34,390 nt of DNA from Scytolyngbya sp. HA4215-MV1 (GTDB taxonomy: Bacteria; Cyanobacteriota; Cyanobacteriia; Leptolyngbyales; Leptolyngbyaceae). The translations under genes and the position numbers were made by a program. Shown here in pieces: positions 1 to 9,255 of this stretch (the first letter of the stretch is position 1; each line of letters starts with the position of its first letter). Where the stretch lies: positions 1 through 34,390 of the forward strand of contig JAHHIA010000025.1 in NCBI GenBank assembly GCA_019359045.1. Direction: 5' to 3'. The notes under the pieces are model-generated. The model did not search any database, was not told the DNA's origin, and was given only the letters and a program-made list of their open reading frames with translations.

Positions 1-127
1 AAAAAAAATAATTTTCAGCAGCCACCAAGTTCAAAACAACCGTCACAACCCTCACAATCATCACAGTCAAGGGTTTCAGCCGTCACACCATCCATCACAG
101 ATTCGTCACAGTCCATCACACTGCCCA
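1..127. repeat. Terminal direct repeat, left copy (circular join)
   Basis: Identical over its full 127 bases to 34264-34390. The primase reading frame is in the same phase in both copies and stays open across the join. The odd length of exactly 127, a common maximum k-mer in short-read assembly, fits a circular contig cut open with a k-mer overlap better than a biological terminal repeat. The non-redundant molecule is therefore 34,263 bp. Confidence 0.93.
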
Positions 128-489
128 AAAAGACGCACGCGATCGACCCTGCAACATGGCGATGGAGATCGGACGATGACGAGTTCTGGGGAAGATTCCC
201 CGGCAGCTACGATCAGCCGCTAGTCACCCGAAAAAATCGCGCTTTGCAGCTGCGTAACGAGTTGCTGAAATGCAGCCAACTATCAGAACTAAATGCAGTC
301 AAGGCACGATGGGCAATCTCAGACGAACTCGGTAATAACGATGGCGGCGAAACGTGGTGCAGTCTGATTTACAACCGAGTGCTGACGACTCAGGAACGAT
401 CGAGGATTAACTTCGTTGCCACCGTCAAGCAACCGACTGCATTCGATCCAGCCGAAGACTTAGATGATGATGACGCATACGTTTTTTGA
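1..489 (+). CDS. Primase-helicase, C-terminal part (continues from 31645-34390)
   Basis: This is the 3' end of the gene that starts at 31645. Position 1 is a first codon base in that frame, and the frame runs without a stop from the join to TGA at 487-489. Joined, the protein is 1035 aa: 873 codons before 34264 plus 162 here. The first part of this segment is Ser/Gln-rich low complexity, encoded by TCA, CAA and CAG codons, followed by a better structured acidic tail ending in DLDDDDAYVF. I see no known catalytic motif in this tail; it may be a linker plus an interaction domain. A TTG at 244 could be called as a start by a linear annotation but would give an artefactual 81-aa protein. See the entry at 31645 for the catalytic domains. 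Confidence 0.9.
   Translation, partial: KKNNFQQPPSSKQPSQPSQSSQSRVSAVTPSITDSSQSITLPKKTHAIDPATWRWRSDDDEFWGRFPGSYDQPLVTRKNRALQLRNELLKCSQLSELNAVKARWAISDELGNNDGGETWCSLIYNRVLTTQERSRINFVATVKQPTAFDPAEDLDDDDAYVF
43..120. repeat. TCACA array (same bases as 34306-34383)
   Basis: Seven TCACA pentamers, starting at 43, 52, 61, 83, 95, 106 and 116. Spacings are 9, 9, 22, 12, 11 and 10 bp, close to one or two helical turns. It lies inside the primase coding sequence. TCACA occurs in two different codon phases (TCA-CAx and xTC-ACA), so the repetition is at the DNA level and not only a by-product of a Ser/Gln-rich protein. It forms the right arm of the inverted array described at 34116-34383. Confidence 0.75.
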
Positions 490-550
490 GTGCGCGATCG
501 TTCCCGCCTAACTTTCCGAATCTTTCACCCGAAAAAAAGAGGAACCACCG

Positions 551-868
551 ATGAACCGATGGCAACAAGTTTCTGAATTACGAACCAAAAGGCAACAAGC
601 AGCCATGCTCCAGCAACGCGAGATCGATCGCGCCCTCCTGGAGGCAGAGACAGACGCACCTCAAGAGGAAGAATTAGTGCCATCTCCTGTGGGATTGGTG
701 CCCCCAAAGTTTGCGCGATGGCTTGAACTGGACGCAGAGCGCGAGAAAGAAAGGTTAGATCGTCTTTCTCGATCCAACGTCACCCAATTCAAGCCACGGC
801 TCAACACAGCCGAAGCATGGAACGCGGTCGATCGGATGCGCGGCTTTTTGCCAGATGAACCCGCCTGA
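551..868 (+). CDS. Hypothetical 105-aa protein after the primase gene
   Basis: Not a family I recognise. ATG at 551 follows a GAGG ribosome-binding site about 8 bases upstream and lies 61 bases after the primase stop, so it is probably the last gene of the replication operon. The protein is rich in Arg, Glu and Gln, with a likely helical, partly coiled-coil first half (residues 1-35 and 60-75) and no membrane segment or signal peptide. The bidirectional hairpin at 976-1010 is the likely end of the transcript. A replication accessory or DNA-binding role is only inferred from position. The 124-aa frame on the other strand (661-1035) is a shadow. Confidence 0.7.
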   Translation: MNRWQQVSELRTKRQQAAMLQQREIDRALLEAETDAPQEEELVPSPVGLVPPKFARWLELDAEREKERLDRLSRSNVTQFKPRLNTAEAWNAVDRMRGFLPDEPA

Positions 869-890
869 CCACGCTCTTTCGGCTTTTTTG

Positions 891-909
891 GGTGGATAAA
901 TGTGGATAA
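891..909 (-). promoter_or_regulatory. Pair of DnaA-box-like sites
   Basis: 901-909 reads TGTGGATAA, the exact complement of the classical DnaA box TTATCCACA. 891-899 reads GGTGGATAA, one mismatch. The two are in the same orientation and 10 bp apart, on one face of the helix. Binding by host DnaA is inferred from the match to the family consensus. Confidence 0.6.
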
Positions 910-975
910 ATGTTTCAACTTACTTGATCGACGATCAAGCAACCTGACTAGCCCCGGCAAACCTACCCACCAAAA

Positions 976-1010
976 AAGCCGATCGCGTTTTGACGCGATC
1001 GGCTTTTCTT
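976..1010. terminator. Bidirectional rho-independent terminator
   Basis: A perfect 12-bp stem: AAGCCGATCGCG (976-987) pairs with CGCGATCGGCTT (994-1005) over a 6-base loop. A T-rich tail follows on the plus strand (to 1010), and six A residues precede the stem at 972-977, giving a T-run on the minus strand. It would stop the replication operon from the left and any minus-strand transcription from the right. Confidence 0.85.
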
Positions 1011-1285
1011 CACTCCATTTCGACTCGAAAAACATGGCGGTAACGTCATTCTAGCTTAATCACCGTAATCCCGACCGATTTACCGTAGTTACGAAATTAG
1101 AACAGATTGAAGTTCTTAAATTACGTAATATTTGAATCTACGGTAATCCTATGGGGATTTTGTAGATTAATAACCGACTTTTCCGACCGCCTTCTTATTC
1201 GAGTCGGGATCTCGTTATCCTGACTTTTCTGACTATGCCCGATCTCGGAGTCAGGATAAAAGCGATGCTCAAAAGGTCTAATACC

Positions 1286-1477
1286 TTAATCCGTTGAAAG
1301 CATAAGAGCTTGTCTCAACTCTTCAGCATTGCGGATTTGATTCCAGTCCACCTCGGAGGTTTTCAGCAGTTCTACAGCTACCTGGATTAAATGTTGGGGG
1401 TAAATGCGATCGCTGGCAGGGACAGGGAGATCGTTGTTATCCCTCACCCTTGGACTGAAACCTGATGTTGAAAGCAA
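1286..1477 (-). pseudogene. Possible gene remnant, 63 codons
   Basis: An open minus-strand frame starting at a TTG, with no clear ribosome-binding site. The C-terminal half (from about residue 20) looks like real protein, a helical stretch containing QVAVELLKTSEVDW. The N-terminal part looks random, and a different frame upstream (MLAQQQPEIAFNIRFQ, near 1440-1500) also looks protein-like, as expected of a frameshifted remnant. I do not recognise the family. It sits at the left edge of the signalling block, between it and the origin-like region, and may be debris from the event that brought that block in. Confidence 0.3.
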
Positions 1478-1600
1478 TTTCAGGCTGTTGCTGAGCTAGC
1501 ATCAAGGGCATGAGAGCGATACAGTGAGTGCTTGAAATTCAGGGACACCCCATGAGTTTGCCTTATGCTGAGGCGTGTACGACAGCTACAGGTTCAAACT

Positions 1601-1631
1601 AAGCTACCCCGTCTCGGTGACGGGGTAGCTT
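1601..1631. terminator. Perfect 13-bp hairpin
   Basis: AAGCTACCCCGTC (1601-1613) pairs perfectly with GACGGGGTAGCTT (1619-1631) over a 5-base loop. There is no T-run directly after the stem on either strand, so its strength as a terminator is doubtful. GC-rich hairpins of this kind also occur at the ends of IS200/IS605-type elements, but no transposase or second end is visible nearby. It lies in the gene-free stretch 1478-1776 at the left border of the signalling block. Confidence 0.5.
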
Positions 1632-1681
1632 AACCCCTCAAAGCTAGTTCCAGTAAGCCTGCCAGACTACGCCAAAGCTCA

Positions 1682-1703
1682 TTAACTATTTCTTAATAGT
1701 TAA
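1682..1703. repeat. 9-bp inverted repeat downstream of the kinase operon
   Basis: TTAACTATT (1682-1690) and AATAGTTAA (1695-1703) pair perfectly over a 4-base loop. It begins 73 bases beyond the stop of the kinase gene ending at 1777. It is AT-rich and has no T-run, so it may be a protein-binding site or a weak transcript end. Confidence 0.4.
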
Positions 1704-1776
1704 TCAGTTGAAGTGAGGGCGATGGGAGCGAACACCAAGTTTGATTGCTCAAGATGCGTGTCTAGAGATCCGCAAC

Positions 1777-3282
1777 TCAACCCTCTCCCTGAAGCCTACA
1801 AGGTAAAGCTACGGTGAAAGTTGTCCCAACACCAACCGTACTGGTGAAGTCGATTTGCCCTTGATGGAGTGCCACACACCGCTTTACGATCGCTAGCCCC
1901 AAGCCTGTGCCTTGAATGGATTGAGTATTGGAGGCTCGAAAAAAAGAATCAAACAGTTGAGCTTGTTCCGACTGGGGAACACCAAGGCCCTGATCCTGCA
2001 CTCGAAAGCTCACCGTCTGCCCGTCCTCACTGTAGCTGTAGTCGAAGTGGATGCGTCCTCCGGCTGGCGAATACTTGATCGCATTGTGCAGCAAGTTGGA
2101 CAGAATCAGGTGGAGGAGATTTTCGTCTAACCAAGTTTCTAGAACCTCATCTGGATGAGTGAAAACCAGCTCGTGCGTATCTGTGAGGTGGAGGGAGCAT
2201 GCTTCTAATAAGTCCTGGCATACTTGCTGTAGATTGACGGGAGCGGGTGTGAAGTCTAAGCGTCTTGCTTCAACGCGTCCCATCAACAGCACATCTTCCA
2301 TTAGTTGATTCATCTGATGGACGGAGGCTTTAATCCGTTGTACATAGCTTTTCATTTTTTCATCAAATACATCGGCTCCGCGTAGCTCTAGCAGTTCGGC
2401 GGCTGTCCGAATCACGGCTAAGGGGCTGCGAAATTCATGAGAGACGGTCGTCACAAACTGAGATTTGAGTTGATTCAGTTCTTGTTCTTTTTCTAGGGCT
2501 TTTTGCAGTAACTCGCTCCGACGATACGCACTCATATCCCAAAACACAACAACGACTCCGCTAATCCCTGCCAGTTGATGCTGTAGCGGCGAAGCACTAT
2601 CGCCAATGGGAATGCGATCGCCATTCCGCTTCACTAAAGCCGTAAATTCTTTCAGAAAGGCAACTTCGTGCGTTTCTAAGACTTGAGTCACGGGATGCTC
2701 AGCCAGGAGATCGGTCACTTCATCCACCAGATACAGCACCTCAGCCGCATTCTTGCCAAAGGCGTCCGTTTCTCGCCAACCGGTTAAGGCTTCTGCTGCC
2801 GGATTCATGAAGGTCACTAAGCCCTGCTCATCTGTAGCCATGACGGCATCATGCATCGAACGTAGCAGCGTAGACAGATAAGCGCGATTGGCCCGGAGTT
2901 CGCGTTCTACCTGGTGCTTAAACAGCGCTAACTCAACCGCGACGCGCAGTTCTGCCGGACTAAAGGGTTTCACGATATAGCCCAGGGGCAGCGTATTTTT
3001 GGCTCGTTGGAGTGTGTTTTCGTCTGCATACGCCGTTAGAAAGACGATCGGCACGTCCTGCTGCTGGCAAATCTGGCTGGCAGCAGTAACCCCATCCATT
3101 GCACCTTTCAACACCACGTCCATCAACACCAGATCGGGTTGAGTGCGGTTGGCTTTGTCGATTGCGACCGCTCCAGAGGATGCGGTGCCGACCACCGTAT
3201 AGCCAAGCTGCGTCAACTGGTTGGCGATGGTGCGAGCTACGATGACCTCATCTTCAACGACTAAAATTTTGGCTGACACCAT
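1777..3282 (-). CDS. Receiver-PAS-histidine kinase (501 aa)
   Basis: A cytoplasmic signal-transduction protein. Residues 1-120 form a response-regulator receiver: acidic pair E10-D11, phospho-acceptor D55 in LMDV, T83 and K105 in the IVKPF motif. Residues about 130-255 form a PAS sensor domain (MNPAAEALTGW). A HisKA domain follows with the H-box SHEFRSPL, phospho-accepting H282, and then a HATPase with N-box NLLHNAIKYS and G-boxes DQGLGVP and GTGLGLAIVK. All catalytic residues are present, so it should be active. It has no membrane segment. It lies 103 bases downstream of the giant kinase on the same strand and is probably its partner: the receiver could take phosphate from the upstream kinase and control this kinase's own output. 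No DNA-binding output domain is seen. Stimulus and target are unknown. The architecture is typical of cyanobacterial chromosomes and unusual cargo for a plasmid of this size. Confidence 0.9.
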   Translation of the reverse strand: MVSAKILVVEDEVIVARTIANQLTQLGYTVVGTASSGAVAIDKANRTQPDLVLMDVVLKGAMDGVTAASQICQQQDVPIVFLTAYADENTLQRAKNTLPLGYIVKPFSPAELRVAVELALFKHQVERELRANRAYLSTLLRSMHDAVMATDEQGLVTFMNPAAEALTGWRETDAFGKNAAEVLYLVDEVTDLLAEHPVTQVLETHEVAFLKEFTALVKRNGDRIPIGDSASPLQHQLAGISGVVVVFWDMSAYRRSELLQKALEKEQELNQLKSQFVTTVSHEFRSPLAVIRTAAELLELRGADVFDEKMKSYVQRIKASVHQMNQLMEDVLLMGRVEARRLDFTPAPVNLQQVCQDLLEACSLHLTDTHELVFTHPDEVLETWLDENLLHLILSNLLHNAIKYSPAGGRIHFDYSYSEDGQTVSFRVQDQGLGVPQSEQAQLFDSFFRASNTQSIQGTGLGLAIVKRCVALHQGQIDFTSTVGVGTTFTVALPCRLQGEG

Positions 3283-3385
3283 TAAATACCCTTTTTAGTG
3301 AGAAATATTAGGTGTTGGAGGTTACTTAGAGGTTATCACTGCAATACGAGTGTTTCCAATGTTCGTTACGGGGTGCAAACAACGG

Positions 3386-6300
3386 TTACCTCTCGCCCAA
3401 CTGAGCTGTGAACAGAGGAGCCAGAGGAAATCGCAGGGTAAAGGTTGTGCCACCCTGGCGCTCAACGGTCATACATCCCTCTAGCTGTTCTACCACCAGG
3501 TCATGCACCAGTGACAGCCCCAGTGATTGGGCATATTCCCAGTTCACTGCTTCTGGTAAACCGATGCCATTGTCCTGGATGATGATTTCAACCTGGTTGT
3601 CGGCAGCGAGATGCAGGTGGATCTGAATAGTACCCTTGCGATCGTCTGGAAAGGCATACTTCAGAGCATTCGAAACCAGTTCATTGACAATGAGACCACA
3701 GGGAATGGCCTGATCAATGTTTAACCGCACAGAAGCAACATCCATGTGTAAAGTGACATGACCGGGAATGATTTGATAGGACGCTAAGAGGTGACTGGAC
3801 AGGCTAGGAATATAGTCTGCCAAGTCAATTTCGCCAAAATCAGAGGAAGCATACAGTTTTTTGTGAATCAGTGACATTGATTCAATGCGGTGTTGGCTTT
3901 CTTGCAGGATGGCGACGGTACTAGCATCCGTGACACTTTGAGCCTGGAGTTGTAGCAAGCTAGAGATAATTTGTAAGTTGTTCTTTACCCGGTGGTGGAT
4001 CTCTTTCAACAAAACTTCTCGCTCACTAAGGCTTTGTCGGAGCTGCTCTTCGGCACGAGTACGATCGCTCACTTCCTGTTGCAAAGCGCGATTGTTCGCT
4101 TCTAGCGATTGCGCGTCGATTGTCAATTGTTCATACAATCGGGCATTTTCAAGGGCGATCGCGGCCTGAGCTGTCAATACTTGGAGGATAGCTATCCGTT
4201 CAGGCGTAAAGGCATCGGTCGTGAGATTGTTTTCGAGATACAAAAGGCCAATCAGTTTGCCATGTCCCTGGATAGGCAGACACAAAACTGACTTGGGTTG
4301 CTGTAACTGAATGTAGTCGTCAGCCGCAAAGCGTGCTTCCTGACTGGCGTCCGCCAAAATCAGCGGTTCCTGCTTGCGTGCCACGTATTGAATGAGCGCA
4401 ATGGGCACTTGCGTCGTTGCTGCTAACGGAATCGACGGTTGAAGGGCGATCTCGGCTGGGTCAGCGGTGCCAGTTGCTTCTATCTGGAGCGTTTCATTGG
4501 TTGCCAGTAACAGCGTTCCAGTTTGTGCTCCGGCATTTTGTAAAACCAAGGTCAGCAGTTGCTTGAGCAGTTTTTCTATGTTCAGTTCTCCCGCTAGGGC
4601 CTGGGACGCTTTGATCACCATTGCGAGATCCAGCGCTTCAGCATGAGTGCTGGTAGTCGTGATCAGGGACGCTTTTGGATCAGTAACAATCGCTTTGGGG
4701 ACACCAGCTTGCTGGAATAACTCAGTATGGGCTTCCTCCAGCGCTTGAACTTTGGCGATCGCGCCCCATTTCAAATAGCAGTACCGCGCTTCTTGCAGGT
4801 ATGCTCTGGCGACGATTGCCTTGCCCTGCTCTAGATAAAACAGGGCGGTTCGTTCATGGACTAACGCTTTTTCATGAATGTAATCATGCTTTTTAGCAAG
4901 CTCTGCCGCTTGATCGTAATCCGCGATCGCCGCTACAGGCTCCTCTAATACCCGATGCCGCTCCGCTTCAATGAGATGCCAGCGATGCAAGTTGTTCATG
5001 GGCGCGTGCTGTGCCCAAAGCTGCAGCTTTGACTGGTTCTCAACGACCCGTTGCCAAAGTGCTGCTTGCTGCACTGAATCAACCGTGGGGTATTGCATTA
5101 ACCGCGCTAAAGAATCGTAGAAGTGAAAAATCGGAAACACCGCGTTCGATCTCCCACCGTCTGGATAGCGACTCGCCTGATCCGCATTTTCCACTGCCTG
5201 GTCTGCATCCTGGAAATAGCAGCTGAGCAACAGTTTATTGAAGTACAGGTAGAATAAGCCTTTATGGTGGTTTGCCTGCTGCAATAATGGCACTGCCTGC
5301 GCTTCATCGTAGGCCTCGCCAACCAATATAGTTGGATGAGTGGTTGGTTTTGTCAGGTTCAACAGCGTTTGGTGATAAACCCGGAGAGCATTCGTGTTGG
5401 TCGATTCTTTCAGCTGGGTTAACGCTTCGATGTAGCCTGTAATTTTCCTTTCCAGGTCTGCGAGGGGCATACCCACAAAGAAACAATGATCGCAATGATG
5501 CAGAATGCTATAGCCAGCAAACTCAATGTCGCCTGACTCAATGCCAAGCTGATACGCCTCCTGAAGGGGTTGAATCGTTTCTTTGAGATGAATTTTGCAG
5601 AACCGCACCGAGCAATTTGCCATGAACAGGGTTTTACACCGTAACAACGGATGATGAAACTGGTCTAATAATTGCAGCGCTAATTCGACAAACTGATAGC
5701 TTCGATCGAGATCAAAAACCACACAGTTCAAAATATTGGCGTAGGCCGCATAGGCAAAGGCTGAAAGTTCGTGGTTGCCATAGCGAATCGACAAATTGAC
5801 CATCTTTAAGATGATCAGAGGAAACAGGGGCGGCGCGGCTTGATAAGAGGGGGCAATGATATAGGTCAGGATGCGGAGACTCAACGCCGCGATCTCATCC
5901 GTCATCTGTGGCAAGTGAATCAACGACTGAATCGGTCTGTCTGTAAGTAATGCGGTTGTTTCAGCCAATGCCGCTTGACTGTCTGCTGCTGTTGGTGATG
6001 CTGGCAGCGGTACGCCCAACGCTTCGAGTGTCTCTAGCCCTACTTGCAACGCTGCCAAAAACTGCATTTGAGAGCTATACGCCTGAATCTTCACTTCATA
6101 AATTTTGACTTTGTCGAATAAAGTCCGTGCGTGCTCTAGGACGGTGGCTGCAAATTGCTCGGTCTGCTCTAGATTGCCATTAAGATAAGCCGCTTCTGCT
6201 GCCAGACTGTGCAGCGTCAATGTCAGGGCATACTCCGTGTGCCAATAATTCTGGGGTAAGAACGCTAAGGCAGTTTTTAGGTACGTCATGGCGGCGGTGA

Positions 6301-8644
6301 AGGCGGCAGATGCCTTCGCTTTCTGTCCAGCGATTAGGTTCAGCCGTACCAGTGTTTCTCGCTCGTCTGGTTGGGCAAATATTTCTCCCCCAACATTCAA
6401 TTGATTCACGATATCAAAAAGGCGCTGTTCTCGTTGTTCGATCGAGGTGTGTTGGAGAATTTCTTGTCCAATTTGCCAGTGAATGGCAGGACGTTCGGCT
6501 GGAACTGTAAGGGAATAGGCCGCTTGTTGAATGCGATCGTGGGCAAATTTATAGACCATTCGCAAGGCATCATCTGGTTGAGCCAGACCCAACTCAATGC
6601 GCTTGTAGTGATCGGTGCACGGGATGATAAAGCCCAGATTGACAGTTTCTTTGAGCAGGGCGATCGTTGCAGCAGGATCAGGTTCCTGAAGCACACCTGC
6701 CGTCTGTAAAACAAACGTCAATGTTTGGAGATCAAAGTGATTTCCAATACTGGCGGCTCGCCGTAAGGCTTCCTGGGTGCTGGGCGCTAACCGTTGCAGC
6801 TTTGTGACGAGCAACTCCACCACGTTGTCTGTGATGTTAAGTTGCTGGATCGCCGCGATCAACCATGTCCATTGATTGGATGAATAGTCAAACGTTAGGA
6901 GCTGTTCAACATACAGCGTCCGCAGAAATTCATTGACAAAAAAGGGATTGCCATCCGTCTTGGTCATGACCAGATCGGACAGGGGTGCCACGTCTTCCAG
7001 TGAATGCTTCAGGGTGTCTGCTAACAAAGATTGGACATCCGCTTTTTGCAGGGAGGAGAGGGCGATCTTCTGGATGGTAGCGCCTGCTTTTTGCATCGCT
7101 TCGATCGCTTGCATCAGCGGGTCAGCCGCACTCACTTCGTCATCTCGATAGGCTCCAATCAGCAAGAAGCAAGGCACAGTTGCGGACATGAGCACCTGGA
7201 TCAAATGCAGGGATGCCATATCCACCCACTGCAAATCATCCAGAAACACCACCAACGGATGTTCCGGTTGCGCCAACACTTGAATGAACTGCTGGAACAC
7301 ACGATGAAAACGGTTTCTGGCTTCGGTAGGTGGCAGTTCCGGTACAGGGGGCTGTTGTCCGATAATCAGTGCCAGTTCAGGAATCACGTTCACCATGATC
7401 TGAGCATTGGGCTCCAACGCTGCCAGGAGTTGAGATCGCCACTGGCTGAGCTGATCTTCTGGTTCAGTTAACAACTGCTCTGCCCATCCAGACAAGGCAC
7501 TCACAAAAGCGCTATAGGGCAGATCCCGCTGGTATTGATCAAACTTTCCGGTCGCGAAGTAGCCTCTGCGCTGTGTCACGGGTTTGTAGATTTCTTTGAC
7601 TAAGCGTGTTTTACCAATACCCGAGTAGCCCACAATCAGTATTAACGCGCTCTCTGAAGACTGGGTGCTGGTTGGTTGGGTCGGTTCCTTGGCTGTGACT
7701 CGCTCAAAGGCGGTGAGCATTGTCTCAACGTCTCGCTCTCTGCCGTACAGCTTTTGGGGAATGTGGAAAGTATCTGAGTAATCCTGTTGCGCTAATGGAA
7801 AGGCCATGATTTCTTGGTTTGCCTGTAGCTGGTTGAAGCAGTGTTCTAGATCAAGCTGAAGACCACGACCACTCTGATAGCGATTCTCTGCGGTCTTTGC
7901 CAGCAACTTCATGACAATGTCCGAGACGGCTTTGGGAATGGTGGGTGTGAGATCGCAGGGCGCAAGGGGATGTTTCGCCAGGTGGCAATGCACCAATTCC
8001 AAAGCATCATCGGCTGCGAAAGGAAGTTGCTGTGTCAGCAGTTCGTATAACGTGACTCCGAGCGAATAGAAATCTGTGCGGTAGTCGAGCGATCGATTCA
8101 TTCGCCCGGTCTGCTCGGGAGACATATAGGCGAGTGTGCCCTCTAAACGAGAGGGACTGCTTAGGGCTGGGGTTTCGCGAGTAATGCGGCTGGCAATGCC
8201 AAAGTCGATCAGCTTGAGCTGTCCTGTCGCTGGATGCCAAATAATATTGGCGGGGTTAACGTCTTTGTGAATCACCTGCTGTTGGTGCACCTGTCCCAAA
8301 ATTTCTGCTAACCGCACCCCAAGCGTCAGCACTTTCTTGAGGGAGAGCGATCGCTCTGTGAGCCAATGCCTTAAGGACTCCCCACCAAAATCCTCGAGAA
8401 ACATTACCAGCGTGTTCTGGTAGGTTTCGATGCCATAGACGTTGATTACCCCTTCCAAATGCAGCGAGCGGGTCACCTCGTACTCCTGCCAGTACCGGGT
8501 CAGCTCATTCGGCGTGGGGTAGTGAGGCTTCAAAACCTTAAACACCAAGGGCTGTTGATCCCGCTCCCGGATACCTCGATAAACAAGAGAATTCGCACTC
8601 TCATAAATGCAAGACGTGATGCAATAGCCGGGAAGAGACAGCAT
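3386..8644 (-). CDS. Ser/Thr kinase-AAA ATPase-GAF-histidine kinase giant (1752 aa)
   Basis: A multidomain signalling protein of the type found in filamentous cyanobacteria as combined Ser/Thr and His kinases. Residues 1-270 are a eukaryote-like protein kinase: Lys K36 in VFKVLK, catalytic D128 and N133 in [11 protein letters not shown] at 147-149, and an APE-like SPE at 175-177. A predicted AAA/STAND ATPase follows (YGRERD near 300, Walker A GYSGIGKT at 339-346). A long helical, TPR-like region occupies about 700-1270, then a GAF domain near 1330-1490. A HisKA_2-type H-box with HHRVKNNLQ lies near 1547, and a HATPase with [12 protein letters not shown] ends the protein. All motifs look intact. 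No membrane segment is evident, so it is probably a soluble sensor whose ligand binds the GAF or TPR region. The ATG at 8644 has AGGG 9 bases upstream. The truncated kinase at 8812-9255 lies upstream on the same strand; the receiver-kinase follows. Confidence 0.92.
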   Translation of the reverse strand: MLSLPGYCITSCIYESANSLVYRGIRERDQQPLVFKVLKPHYPTPNELTRYWQEYEVTRSLHLEGVINVYGIETYQNTLVMFLEDFGGESLRHWLTERSLSLKKVLTLGVRLAEILGQVHQQQVIHKDVNPANIIWHPATGQLKLIDFGIASRITRETPALSSPSRLEGTLAYMSPEQTGRMNRSLDYRTDFYSLGVTLYELLTQQLPFAADDALELVHCHLAKHPLAPCDLTPTIPKAVSDIVMKLLAKTAENRYQSGRGLQLDLEHCFNQLQANQEIMAFPLAQQDYSDTFHIPQKLYGRERDVETMLTAFERVTAKEPTQPTSTQSSESALILIVGYSGIGKTRLVKEIYKPVTQRRGYFATGKFDQYQRDLPYSAFVSALSGWAEQLLTEPEDQLSQWRSQLLAALEPNAQIMVNVIPELALIIGQQPPVPELPPTEARNRFHRVFQQFIQVLAQPEHPLVVFLDDLQWVDMASLHLIQVLMSATVPCFLLIGAYRDDEVSAADPLMQAIEAMQKAGATIQKIALSSLQKADVQSLLADTLKHSLEDVAPLSDLVMTKTDGNPFFVNEFLRTLYVEQLLTFDYSSNQWTWLIAAIQQLNITDNVVELLVTKLQRLAPSTQEALRRAASIGNHFDLQTLTFVLQTAGVLQEPDPAATIALLKETVNLGFIIPCTDHYKRIELGLAQPDDALRMVYKFAHDRIQQAAYSLTVPAERPAIHWQIGQEILQHTSIEQREQRLFDIVNQLNVGGEIFAQPDERETLVRLNLIAGQKAKASAAFTAAMTYLKTALAFLPQNYWHTEYALTLTLHSLAAEAAYLNGNLEQTEQFAATVLEHARTLFDKVKIYEVKIQAYSSQMQFLAALQVGLETLEALGVPLPASPTAADSQAALAETTALLTDRPIQSLIHLPQMTDEIAALSLRILTYIIAPSYQAAPPLFPLIILKMVNLSIRYGNHELSAFAYAAYANILNCVVFDLDRSYQFVELALQLLDQFHHPLLRCKTLFMANCSVRFCKIHLKETIQPLQEAYQLGIESGDIEFAGYSILHHCDHCFFVGMPLADLERKITGYIEALTQLKESTNTNALRVYHQTLLNLTKPTTHPTILVGEAYDEAQAVPLLQQANHHKGLFYLYFNKLLLSCYFQDADQAVENADQASRYPDGGRSNAVFPIFHFYDSLARLMQYPTVDSVQQAALWQRVVENQSKLQLWAQHAPMNNLHRWHLIEAERHRVLEEPVAAIADYDQAAELAKKHDYIHEKALVHERTALFYLEQGKAIVARAYLQEARYCYLKWGAIAKVQALEEAHTELFQQAGVPKAIVTDPKASLITTTSTHAEALDLAMVIKASQALAGELNIEKLLKQLLTLVLQNAGAQTGTLLLATNETLQIEATGTADPAEIALQPSIPLAATTQVPIALIQYVARKQEPLILADASQEARFAADDYIQLQQPKSVLCLPIQGHGKLIGLLYLENNLTTDAFTPERIAILQVLTAQAAIALENARLYEQLTIDAQSLEANNRALQQEVSDRTRAEEQLRQSLSEREVLLKEIHHRVKNNLQIISSLLQLQAQSVTDASTVAILQESQHRIESMSLIHKKLYASSDFGEIDLADYIPSLSSHLLASYQIIPGHVTLHMDVASVRLNIDQAIPCGLIVNELVSNALKYAFPDDRKGTIQIHLHLAADNQVEIIIQDNGIGLPEAVNWEYAQSLGLSLVHDLVVEQLEGCMTVERQGGTTFTLRFPLAPLFTAQLGER

Positions 8645-8811
8645 GCTTTGTTCACCCTAAACGCATCAATGTTTATGCTCCTTAGCTTAGAGCACTTCCT
8701 TTTAGGGAAAATGACCATTAAACTGTCGTTGGTTTGGTCTGCTTCCCCGGATTGTAATGCTGAAGCCAAATTGGTGGATCGGACAATGGAATGCATCCAT
8801 TGAATGCTCGC

Positions 8812-9255
8812 CTAACTCCACTGAAGCTGGCGGAGCGGTAGCTCGATGGTAAATTCCGTTCCCTTACCCAGAACTGAATGACAGGTTAGCAATCCACGAA
8901 GCTTCTCGGTGATAATCTGGTAGCTGATTGACATCCCCATCCCGGTTCCTTTGCCGACCGGCTTTGTAGTGAAGAAGGGATTAAACAAGCGCTCCTGCAC
9001 CGAGGCGGACATCCCCGGTCCTTTATTAGCAATTTGGATTGTGACGCGATCGGAACTCACTTGCGCGGTGCGAATGGTAATTGTCGGAGAAAATGAAGAC
9101 GTGAGAACTGAGACGTGAGAGGTTGTTTCGGTTTGCTGGCTCAAGCGAGTCCGTTCAAGGACGCGTTCCTCCAGCGCATAGATCGCATTGGTGAGGATAT
9201 TCATCAAGACCTGATTGAGTTGTCCGGCGTAGCACTCCACTTCCGGTAGGCGGAG
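8812..9255 (-). pseudogene. Histidine kinase remnant, HATPase domain only
   Basis: Codons from about LRLPEVECYAGQLNQ onward match the end of a cyanobacterial histidine kinase. The N-box (NILTNAIYALEE), a G1-like NKGPGMS, the F-box NPFFTTKPVGKG and G2 GTGMGMSIS are present. The H-box, dimerisation helices and any sensor are missing. The open frame continues upstream to 9435, but that part reads as nonsense (MVYYDAPNKVLF...) because it is antisense to the ParB-like remnant. Homology stops near 9255, exactly where the plus-strand remnant begins. It is therefore a 5'-truncated gene, cut by recombination and very probably without its own promoter. It was probably the first gene of the kinase cluster. 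Confidence 0.8.

Larger units (their letters stand above)
869..1285. other. Gene-free stretch, putative origin region
   Basis: About 417 bases without a convincing gene, but dense in signals. In order: two DnaA-box-like 9-mers (891-909), a perfect palindrome CTTGATCG-A-CGATCAAG (923-939), a strong hairpin (976-1010), the inverted pair TTACCGTAG (1080-1088) and CTACGGTAA (1138-1146) with TTACG/CCGTAA variants around it, two imperfect direct repeats of the form CCGACTTTTCCGAC and CTGACTTTTCTGAC near 1174-1187 and 1220-1233, and the 10-bp inverted pair TTATCCTGAC (1215-1224) and GTCAGGATAA (1250-1259). The middle, about 1090-1170, is AT-rich. Its position next to the primase operon and these features fit a replication origin or incompatibility region; that role is inferred. 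Confidence 0.5.

Noticed and set aside
661-1035. 124-codon minus-strand frame
   Set aside because: It overlaps the better supported 105-aa gene and runs through the strong hairpin at 976-1010.
1601-1631. Hairpin as the end of an IS200/IS605 element
   Set aside because: No TnpA or TnpB gene, second end or flanking target was visible. I list it only as a hairpin of uncertain role.
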